The translations under genes and the position numbers were made by a program. This document shows, one piece after another, positions 36,191 to 42,220 of a stretch of 64,000 bases of DNA. The notes beneath the pieces are model-generated. The model searched no databases. It had not been told where the DNA came from and saw only the letters and a list, made by a program, of their open reading frames with translations. Numbering within the stretch: position 1 is the stretch's first letter; every line of letters starts with the position of its first letter. Source of the DNA: Chitinophagaceae bacterium (GTDB lineage Bacteria; Bacteroidota; Bacteroidia; Chitinophagales; Chitinophagaceae); contig JADJFD010000004.1 in NCBI GenBank assembly GCA_016708765.1, positions 124,001-188,000 of the forward strand, written 5' to 3'.

Positions 36191-37411
36191 TTATTCCTCA
36201 TCAAACTTCACATTTGGAGATTTAAGTCTTTTCTTCAACCATTCTTCTATATTATATTTTTTGCCAAAGGTCAAAGGTTCGCTGTAAGAAGCCAATGCGT
36301 ACCAGATTGTATCGTTCTTATTTTTGGAGGGATTAAAACTAAAAACCCGTCGCAACGTAAACCTGTTCAATGTAGAATCAGATTTTCTAATCTCTCTTGC
36401 AATAGTTGCTTGCAATGTATCCAGCACTGCCACTTTATTTAGTTTATGACGAATACTATCCATCGTCAAATAAATATCTTTAATAGAAGACCGGGTTGAT
36501 TGCATATCCTTGTCCAATGCACCAAACATGTCTCTTGCTGCTACTCTTCCATCATCGCCCTGGTATAATGAAAGTTTTGTATTCACTAACCCGTATTCTT
36601 TCATTTTATCCTTCAACTCAATAATACCTAAGCTGTCATAGGGTTCTCCTACCACTACAACTTTCAGTTCAGACTTTCCAAGATCATATTCCATTTTAGA
36701 AGTAACAATAATATGTTTCCCGTCGACTATTTCTTTGGTCATAAAGTTTTCCGCATTATGCTCATAAAAATATTTTTTTACGATATGATAGGTCAGATAT
36801 ACACTCGGTGCAATCATTAATGCTATGATAAAAGGAATGATAATCCTCAGTCTTTTCTTTCTTTTAGGATCACTTTCCTCCACATCCGGATAATTCAACA
36901 GACTTACAATAAAATAAGTGGCCAATGCTATGAACACTGAATTAATCATGAATAAATAAAATGCACCAGCAGTGTATTGCCAGTTCAAGTGACTGATTCC
37001 ATAACCCATTGTACACAATGGCGGCATTAACGCAGTGGCAATAGCAACACCCGGTATTACATTTCCATTTCTTAATTTACTGGCACCAGCAATAATGCCG
37101 GCCATGCCGCCAAAGAATGCAATCAGCACATCATACACCGTTGGAGAAGTACGACCGAGTAATTCTGAACCTGCTTCTTTTACTGGACTGATCAGAAAAA
37201 AAAGCGACGATGCAGTTACACTCAGCACAAACATTATCAAAAAGTTTCGAATGGATTTATTTACTAATGTAAAATCATTCGTTCCAAGGCCAAGGCCCAA
37301 GCCCATAATAGGACCCATCAGTGGAGAAATTAACATTGCACCAATTACAACCGCTGTTGAATTAGTATTTAATCCCAGCGATGCAATAAAAACGCACCAA
37401 CCAGCACCCAA
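36191..37411 (-). CDS. DUF389 membrane protein (5' end frameshifted)
   Basis: A TIGR00341/DUF389 membrane protein, 406 residues in this frame and 452 after repair. The core motif SLGLNTNSTAVVIGAMLISPLMGPIMGLG is recognisable in pieces (NTNSTAVVIGAMLISP, PLMGPIMGLGLGLGTND), followed by about five to six more helices including GVAIATALMPPLCTMGYGI. The C-terminal 180 residues form a soluble domain with EYDLGKSELKVVVVGEP and a predicted coiled coil. Function in the family is unknown. The frame as it stands would begin at a TTG inside a helix; the real N-terminus is upstream (next entry). Confidence 0.82.
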   Translation of the reverse strand: MGAGWCVFIASLGLNTNSTAVVIGAMLISPLMGPIMGLGLGLGTNDFTLVNKSIRNFLIMFVLSVTASSLFFLISPVKEAGSELLGRTSPTVYDVLIAFFGGMAGIIAGASKLRNGNVIPGVAIATALMPPLCTMGYGISHLNWQYTAGAFYLFMINSVFIALATYFIVSLLNYPDVEESDPKRKKRLRIIIPFIIALMIAPSVYLTYHIVKKYFYEHNAENFMTKEIVDGKHIIVTSKMEYDLGKSELKVVVVGEPYDSLGIIELKDKMKEYGLVNTKLSLYQGDDGRVAARDMFGALDKDMQSTRSSIKDIYLTMDSIRHKLNKVAVLDTLQATIAREIRKSDSTLNRFTLRRVFSFNPSKNKNDTIWYALASYSEPLTFGKKYNIEEWLKKRLKSPNVKFDEE

Positions 37412-37548
37412 AGGTTTACACCTGTAAGCACTGCCCCGTTCTTAATGTTTTCGGTTGTAATCGCAATATTTTCCTTATCTCTCGGCAGCCTGATCTTTAT
37501 CAAAAAGTACCTGATTAAACGGGAAAACTTTGAATTTTTAAAACTCAT
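37393..37548 (-). pseudogene. Out-of-frame N-terminus of the DUF389 gene
   Basis: From ATG 37548 the chain reads MSFKNSKFSRLIRYF, then LPRDKENIAITTENIKNGA and VLTGVNLWVLVGAF, the conserved family start, and meets the main frame at the A5 run 37388-37392 (T5 on the coding strand). One extra T gives GAFFIASLGLN, an exact join. The promoter box at 37567 sits 18 bp upstream of this ATG and confirms it as the natural start. Merge with 36191-37411. Confidence 0.75.
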
Positions 37549-37566
37549 TCATAGTTATTTAAAGGA

Positions 37567-37574
37567 CAAATCTA
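37567..37574 (-). promoter_or_regulatory. -7 promoter box (TAGATTTG) for the DUF389 gene
   Basis: The minus strand reads TAGATTTG, a perfect TAnnTTTG match 18 bp before ATG 37548, predicting a leader of about 12 nt. Confidence 0.5.
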
Positions 37575-37648
37575 AAGAAGTCCGATACAAATTAACAGGA
37601 TAATTATATTATGCAATGCTATTCGTAAATTACAATAAATTAATAAAT

Positions 37649-38545
37649 ATGAACAGACGCAATTTTATACATAACACTGCCTTTACGGTTGGTGCATTAA
37701 CTTTTGCACAAAAGAATATGCTATCCTCTTTTTTTGAAGATCCTTTGAAAATAACTATGCTAACAAATAAGCTCGGCATCTTTGAAGAAAGAGGCGGCAC
37801 TATTGCTTTCCTACTTTCCAAAAGCGGAATGGTTGTAGTGGATTCTCAATTTCCAGATCAAAGCAAACACCTGATTGATGCCTTGAAAAAGAAATCAGAA
37901 AGTCCTTTTAAACTTTTAATAAACACACATCATCATGGCGACCATTCCGGAGGCAATATTTCATTTAAAGGAATGGTGGAAAATGTAGTGGCACATGAAA
38001 ATTCATTGACCAATCAAATGGCTTCTGCAAAACAAAATAAGTCGGAAGACAAACAACTATATCCTGACCTTACTTATAGTTATATGTGGGGACGCAATAT
38101 AGATGATGAAAGAATCCGTCTTCATTATTTTGGCGCTGCACATACCAACGGCGATAGCTTTGTACATTTTGAACATGCCAATATTGTGCATTGTGGTGAT
38201 TTAGTTTTTAATCGCCGCCATCCATTTGTTGACCGCACTGCCGGTGCTAATATGAAAAACTGGATGGAAGTATTAGATCAAGGATTAAATCAGTTTGACA
38301 GTAAAACAAAATATGTATTTGGCCATGCAGGAACAGGTTACAAGGTGCAAGGCAATGCTGATGATATAAAAGCATTCAGAGATTATATCGGCAATGTGCT
38401 AAAATTTATAGAAGCAGAAATAAAAGCCGGTAAAACAAAAGAAGAAGTATTGAAAGCAACCATTATACCCGGTGGCGAAGATTGGAAAACAGATGGCATA
38501 CAAAGACCTTTGGGTGCGGCTTGGGAGGAGTTGAGTGGGAAGTAA
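37649..38545 (+). CDS. Exported metallo-beta-lactamase-fold hydrolase
   Basis: A 298-residue protein. The N-terminus MNRRNFIHNTAFTVGALTFA has a twin-arginine export motif (RRNF), so it is probably folded with its metals in the cytoplasm and sent out by Tat. The MBL core is complete: LLINTHHHGDHSGGN (HxHxDH zinc motif), the AHTNGDSF region, the third histidine in HCGDLVFNRRHPF, and GHAGTGYK with the last zinc ligand. The family contains many non-lactamase hydrolases (glyoxalase, lactonase and esterase types), so resistance is not implied. ATG 37649 is chosen because it begins the Tat signal. REP hairpin A follows 15 bp after the stop. Confidence 0.85.
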   Translation: MNRRNFIHNTAFTVGALTFAQKNMLSSFFEDPLKITMLTNKLGIFEERGGTIAFLLSKSGMVVVDSQFPDQSKHLIDALKKKSESPFKLLINTHHHGDHSGGNISFKGMVENVVAHENSLTNQMASAKQNKSEDKQLYPDLTYSYMWGRNIDDERIRLHYFGAAHTNGDSFVHFEHANIVHCGDLVFNRRHPFVDRTAGANMKNWMEVLDQGLNQFDSKTKYVFGHAGTGYKVQGNADDIKAFRDYIGNVLKFIEAEIKAGKTKEEVLKATIIPGGEDWKTDGIQRPLGAAWEELSGK

Positions 38546-38560
38546 ATTAGAAACTAAAAC

Positions 38561-38586
38561 GCAACGTCCCCTACTGGAGACATTGC
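38561..38586 (+). repeat. REP hairpin A (loop TACT)
   Basis: A 26-nt imperfect palindrome with arms GCAACGTCCCC and GGAGACATTGC around the tetraloop TACT. It is in the same orientation as copy C and opposite to B and D. The stem has two C.A mismatches that are kept in all four good copies. Confidence 0.8.
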
Positions 38587-38681
38587 TGGGAAACAATAAT
38601 AGGATTGATTCTGAACGAAATTTTATACAAGGAGTGTCGCACATTTAAATATTAGTAGCAACTGTACAGTTACATTTTCCA

Positions 38682-39449
38682 ATGAAAAAAAGCAATGAAC
38701 ATAAGTGTATTAACAAAACCGAGTTACTTACTCAAACGAATACCAATATTGAAAAAGCCGGACTTCAAGTTATAATGGTTCAGCCAACAGGTTATTCACC
38801 TTCTTTCGCTTACAGTATTGGCTTATACAAAACTTATAAGCATCCTGAAATTATTTGTTTTGGCCTTCCAGATGATTTAGGACATACAATAATAAATGAT
38901 ATTGCTAGCCTAATTAAAAATGGGGAAGTTATCAAGACAAATAAAAAATATAACACCATTTTCAAAAATAGTAAAGCAGAATTTTTAGAAGTCGACAAGA
39001 AAAATATGAGTGATTACTTCGGAACTGCGATAAATTATTATGACACAGAAAACTTCCCAGCTTTTCAACTCGTTTGGACTGACAGAAATGACAAGTTTCC
39101 TTGGGAAGACAATTTTGAAGAAAAGTTTTTATTTGAACAACCATTGCTTGACAGAAACAGCAATTTCAAATTTAGAGAAGCAAAAAGATTAGCAGTATTT
39201 ACTACAAGACAATGGTTGGAGCTTGAAAAACCAATTTTACGAGTAGTTCATGACAATGATGGAGACTGGCAATTTCTAACCGGAGACCAATTGCCAGAAG
39301 ATATAAAACTTGTTGCTTTAGAAGAACTCATTGCAAAAGATAATACTTTAAACGATGTTTTTGACCTTGACTATGGACAGTCTGCAGAAAGAGAAGTTAT
39401 TGGAGGAGGTTGGACAAAAACTAAAGTTAAAAATGAAGATGAAGAATAA
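38682..39449 (+). CDS. DUF4262 domain protein
   Basis: A 255-residue cytoplasmic protein with an N-terminal DUF4262 domain: the long helix GLQVIMVQPTGYSPSFAYSIGLYKT and then HPEIICFGLPDDLGHTIIND, both typical. The second half (about 170-255) has a DUF2185-like stretch, ILRVVHDNDGDWQFLTGD followed by ALEELIAKD, and ends in a charged tail with GGGWTKTKVKNEDEE. Function is unknown; the family often turns up in accessory regions. It is bracketed by REP hairpins A and B in opposite orientation, which makes a REP-flanked cassette possible. Confidence 0.8.
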   Translation: MKKSNEHKCINKTELLTQTNTNIEKAGLQVIMVQPTGYSPSFAYSIGLYKTYKHPEIICFGLPDDLGHTIINDIASLIKNGEVIKTNKKYNTIFKNSKAEFLEVDKKNMSDYFGTAINYYDTENFPAFQLVWTDRNDKFPWEDNFEEKFLFEQPLLDRNSNFKFREAKRLAVFTTRQWLELEKPILRVVHDNDGDWQFLTGDQLPEDIKLVALEELIAKDNTLNDVFDLDYGQSAEREVIGGGWTKTKVKNEDEE

Positions 39450-39455
39450 GCATCT

Positions 39456-39512
39456 TCTTCCCAGCAATGTCTCCCGTAGGGGACGTTGCGTATAGTGCCG
39501 TATCTTTAAACA
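39456..39512 (-). repeat. REP hairpin B and RAYT leader (loop CGTA on +, TACG on -)
   Basis: The 26-nt core at 39464-39489 is copy A inverted: GCAATGTCTCC, loop CGTA, GGGGACGTTGC. It is followed by a 23-nt leader to the transposase ATG. This whole stretch, including the first 24 nt of the gene, is repeated at 40661 with 77 of 89 positions identical. Confidence 0.85.
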
Positions 39513-40100
39513 ATGCCTGTAAAGCAAACTATACCTTTTTCCTTCGGCACATTTTTTATAACATTTACTTGTCACAATTGGCTTCCATTAATTGATAAAG
39601 TAAATGGACATGATATTGTTTATAGCTGGTTTGATCACTTGAAAAGCAAGGGACATTATATCAACGGATATGTTATTATGCCTAATCATGTGCATGCACT
39701 TTTTAGTTTTATTGAAACAGATCAAAGCATCAATACGATTATCGGAAATGGCAAACGGTTTATGGCATATGAAATCATCAAAAGATTAACCGAAGCCAAA
39801 GAAACTGAATTATTAAGTCAGCTGTCATCATCAGTAGAACAAAAAAGAAGAGAAAAGAACAAGAAGCATAATGTGTGGAAATTATCATTTGACTGGAAGG
39901 ATTGCCGGGATAAAAAATTTATCGATCAAAAACTTGATTATATACACAATAACCCTTGTTCAAAGAAATGGAATTTGTGTGTCAGCCCGGCAGAATATAT
40001 ACACAGCTCGGCAAAGTATTATATTGCGGGTGAACAGGGACTATATCCAGTTACAAATATTTCGAAAATGCAAGATATTGTTTTTACCAAGGTATTATAA
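39513..40100 (+). CDS. REP-associated tyrosine transposase (RAYT, Y1 HUH family)
   Basis: A 195-residue single-strand DNA transposase related to IS200/IS605 TnpA. The HUH metal motif is PNHVHAL (His59 and His61), the catalytic Tyr is Tyr143 in LDYIHNNP, and the WKLSFDWKD and YIHSSAKYY segments match the RAYT group. RAYTs nick and rejoin REP hairpins and are usually kept as single-copy genes in the host chromosome. Here REP copies B and C lie immediately upstream (24 bp) and 12 bp downstream in inverted orientation, exactly as expected for its own substrates. The gene looks intact. A near-consensus box TATCTTTA lies 6 nt before the ATG. Confidence 0.92.
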   Translation: MPVKQTIPFSFGTFFITFTCHNWLPLIDKVNGHDIVYSWFDHLKSKGHYINGYVIMPNHVHALFSFIETDQSINTIIGNGKRFMAYEIIKRLTEAKETELLSQLSSSVEQKRREKNKKHNVWKLSFDWKDCRDKKFIDQKLDYIHNNPCSKKWNLCVSPAEYIHSSAKYYIAGEQGLYPVTNISKMQDIVFTKVL

Positions 40101-40112
40101 GTGGCCTGAAAC

Positions 40113-40138
40113 GCAACGTCCCCTGCGGGAGACATTGC
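40113..40138 (+). repeat. REP hairpin C (loop TGCG)
   Basis: The 26-nt core GCAACGTCCCC, TGCG, GGAGACATTGC, in the same orientation as A, 12 bp after the RAYT stop. Its loop is a UNCG-type tetraloop. A second weaker palindrome (CTCCCGAAGGGAG) follows at 40169-40181. Confidence 0.85.
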
Positions 40139-40249
40139 TAAGAAGCAAAATCTTTCTTCCTGCAACTTCTCCCGAAGGGAGGGTGAAGGAAACAAACCCA
40201 TGAAGCAGCGAAACCATGTCTACAAACTGTCTATTTGCAAACTATCATT

Positions 40250-40654
40250 ATGAATCGAAAACTCTTTAATAATTTAATTTGTTTCATTTGCTCTATAATA
40301 CTACTAACAAGCTGCGCCAAGAAACAAGAGGATGAAAAATGTATTTCTACTGATAAAGCACCGGTAACAAAAATTGAAGGAGCCACTACAGCATCGGCAA
40401 ATCAAGAAGTCAACCTGACCATATCTTTTACTTGCTTTAATGGATGCGGACAATTTGGAAATGTGGAAGAAACTATATCAGGCAATACAACGACAATAAT
40501 AGTAAACGCCAAATATACAGGCTGTATTTGCACTCAAGATGTTCCTACAAGAACTACTTTATACAAATTCAAAAAGGTACAAGTTGGCACTTATCAGTTA
40601 AAGTTTTTGCAAACAGAAAACACTTATTTAACGCATACAATTATTGTTCAATAA
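40250..40654 (+). CDS. Small lipoprotein of unknown function
   Basis: A 134-residue lipoprotein (signal to lipobox LLTSC, Cys22). The mature part has five cysteines, including TCFNGCG and GCICT, and a beta-strand rich, small immunoglobulin-like pattern (TKIEGATTASANQEVNL and YKFKKVQVGTYQLKF). I do not recognise a named family. ATG 40250 begins the signal peptide; an in-frame codon at 40235 is less likely. The gene lies between inverted REP copies C and D, like the DUF4262 gene between A and B. Confidence 0.7.
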   Translation: MNRKLFNNLICFICSIILLTSCAKKQEDEKCISTDKAPVTKIEGATTASANQEVNLTISFTCFNGCGQFGNVEETISGNTTTIIVNAKYTGCICTQDVPTRTTLYKFKKVQVGTYQLKFLQTENTYLTHTIIVQ

Positions 40655-40660
40655 ATTCTC

Positions 40661-40717
40661 TCTTCCCAGCAATGTCTCCCGAAGGGGACGTTGCTTATTC
40701 TACCGTATATTTAAGCT
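40661..40717 (-). repeat. REP hairpin D with RAYT leader (loop CGAA on +, TTCG on -)
   Basis: The 26-nt core at 40669-40694 is in the orientation of B; on the minus strand its loop is TTCG. The following leader up to the ATG at 40718 is a diverged copy of the RAYT upstream region. The palindrome starts 14 bp after the lipoprotein stop. Confidence 0.85.
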
Positions 40718-40795
40718 ATGCCTGTCAAGCAAACTATTCCATCTTCCTTACAACTTCGCCAAAAACCGACGTTTCTTAGAAACACGATGATGTAA
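40718..40795 (+). pseudogene. Stub of a second RAYT gene (first codons only)
   Basis: The first eight codons read MPVKQTIP, identical to the intact transposase at 39513. The next part (SSLQLRQ) is unrelated and a stop comes at codon 26. The REP core, leader and start are all conserved (77 of 89 positions up to 40749). It is either the left end of a second RAYT whose body was lost, or a non-autonomous unit carrying the RAYT 5' end. Confidence 0.65.
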
Positions 40796-40815
40796 CTAAC
40801 TATAAATATCTAAAT

Positions 40816-41328
40816 ATGAAAATTTATATTACTTTATTAATACTACTATTTTCTTTAAAGATTAATGCCCAGGTGACAAATAAAGATGAACTAAGAGAAA
40901 AAGCCACTTTTATGGGTTATAAATATTACTTTAATAATGAAAAAATAAAAAAGCAAAAGGCAATACAAATTCTTTTACAGAATAAATCTTCAGAAGTATT
41001 GGTCAATAAATACCAAAAAACAAATAAACTGGCTAATGTTTTTGGTTATTCTGGGGCAATAATGACTGGCATTGTAGGAGGTCTTGTAATTTCTAAAATG
41101 CTTACTCATGAAATTTTAATAGTAACAGATAGCTATAAACCCGCAACTACAGAAGTAATATTTTTAATCCTCGGATCAGCTGGTGTTGTTACAGGGTTCT
41201 CTTTGAAATTAAAAGCACATAAACAATTAAAAAGCTCTATTACTGAATATAATAATAATTCGCAAGCTGCAACCATAAAAATCGGTATGACCAATAACGG
41301 CAATGTCGGTTTTGTATTAAATTTCTAG
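40816..41328 (+). CDS. Small exported or membrane protein of unknown function
   Basis: A 170-residue protein, not recognised. A signal peptide (MKIYITLLILLFSLKINA) is followed by a basic helix (NNEKIKKQKAIQILLQNKS), then two hydrophobic glycine-rich segments (YSGAIMTGIVGGLVISKML and VIFLILGSAGVVTGFSL), and a C-terminus with strand pattern (AATIKIGMTNNGNVGFVLNF). This is the common Bacteroidota small-protein layout of signal, two glycine-zipper-like helices and a terminal aromatic strand. It follows REP D and precedes the diverged REP E. Confidence 0.65.
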   Translation: MKIYITLLILLFSLKINAQVTNKDELREKATFMGYKYYFNNEKIKKQKAIQILLQNKSSEVLVNKYQKTNKLANVFGYSGAIMTGIVGGLVISKMLTHEILIVTDSYKPATTEVIFLILGSAGVVTGFSLKLKAHKQLKSSITEYNNNSQAATIKIGMTNNGNVGFVLNF

Positions 41329-41351
41329 ATTGTAATAGTTTTTGCTTCCCA

Positions 41352-41377
41352 GCAATACATCCCTAAAGAATCGTTAC
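41352..41377 (-). repeat. REP hairpin E, diverged copy
   Basis: The conserved flank CTTCCCA at 41345-41351, then GCAATACATCC and ATCGTTAC. It matches the REP consensus at about 17 of 26 positions and no longer forms the full stem. Together with R2 copy b it fills the 41329-41474 gap. Confidence 0.5.
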
Positions 41378-41428
41378 CAGAAAACAGGAGTAATTGAAAT
41401 TGCTGAACAGCGAACTGAACCCTGAACG

Positions 41429-41468
41429 GAGCGTCGCAACGAAGATGCCAGTAGCACTACAGTCGGAC
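41429..41468. repeat. Interspersed repeat R2, copy b
   Basis: A 40-nt sequence GAGCGTCGCAAC...ACTACAGTCGGAC matching the copy at 20578-20618 at about 30 positions. Both are located directly 3' of a minus-strand gene end. Confidence 0.5.
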
Positions 41469-41474
41469 AAAAAA

Positions 41475-41972
41475 TTATCTTCCCTTTTCTGTATCGATCA
41501 ATTTTTCAATAACATAATAAGTAATCGGGCAAAAAGTAGAATTCTTTAATGCTAACGGTTGTCGCTTCAGCATAAAATCATCATCCATGTATGGAAAGCG
41601 AACACAGTCGGTGGGCCGCATATCATAGATGCTGCAATAGTTATCGCTGCCGAGAAAAGGACATGGTTTTTCTTTCGTTACATGATCTCCTTCATCATCC
41701 GTAAAAAGATATTGGTCTTTGAAGTCGCCTTCCTTCATACCGAGGTATTTGCTGATGCGTTTTATATCCGGCGGCTTAAACCTTGGCGAATAATTTTTGC
41801 AGCAGTTGCCACATTGCAGACAATCAATTTTTTCAAATGCTTCATCGTTGAGTTGGGGCAGCTGCTTCAACATTTTATTCTTGTTGGCTCGGCTCAAGTA
41901 TTTTTTATATTCCTTTTGCCGTTCACCGGATTTCTTTTCCCAGTTATTTAATAAGTCGGGGTCTTTGGCCAT
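41475..41972 (-). CDS. YkgJ-family cysteine cluster protein
   Basis: A 165-residue cytoplasmic protein of the YkgJ/CxxCxxCC family (PF03692), thought to bind a zinc or Fe-S centre. The ligands are clear: CLQCGNCCKNY, CPFLGSDNYCSIYDMRPTDC and a further Cys in TFCPITYY. The N-terminal charged helix (RQKEYKKYLSRANKNKMLKQL) is typical. ATG 41972 (MAKDPDLL) is chosen since the longer reading to 42023 adds residues with no family match. It is divergent from gcvP. Confidence 0.85.
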   Translation of the reverse strand: MAKDPDLLNNWEKKSGERQKEYKKYLSRANKNKMLKQLPQLNDEAFEKIDCLQCGNCCKNYSPRFKPPDIKRISKYLGMKEGDFKDQYLFTDDEGDHVTKEKPCPFLGSDNYCSIYDMRPTDCVRFPYMDDDFMLKRQPLALKNSTFCPITYYVIEKLIDTEKGR

Positions 41973-42170
41973 ACTGCAAGTTACACAAGCCAAAATAAAC
42001 GTTTTATTTTGCCCGTATTCCAAAAAGAAAGGAAGATCTGTTCAATTGCGGCTTTCATCTTCCAAATACTATAATTCACATTCTCCGCTTCCTGAAAGCT
42101 GCTGCCACAAACCATTTCACTGCTTATCCACCATCTTCAACAGAACAGTTATTTTCTGCTTTGCTGCCCG

Positions 42171-42178
42171 TAACTTTG
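42171..42178 (+). promoter_or_regulatory. -7 promoter box (TAACTTTG) for gcvP
   Basis: A perfect TAnnTTTG box giving a leader of about 36 nt before the ATG at 42221. No clear -33 box is visible. Confidence 0.55.
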
Positions 42179-42220
42179 CACCGCCTTTAAAGAAAAAGAA
42201 ACTTCAAATACAAATTACAC

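Noticed and set aside
38557..41377. CRISPR array
   Set aside because: The repeats alternate in orientation and are spaced by whole genes; there are no regular spacers and no cas genes.
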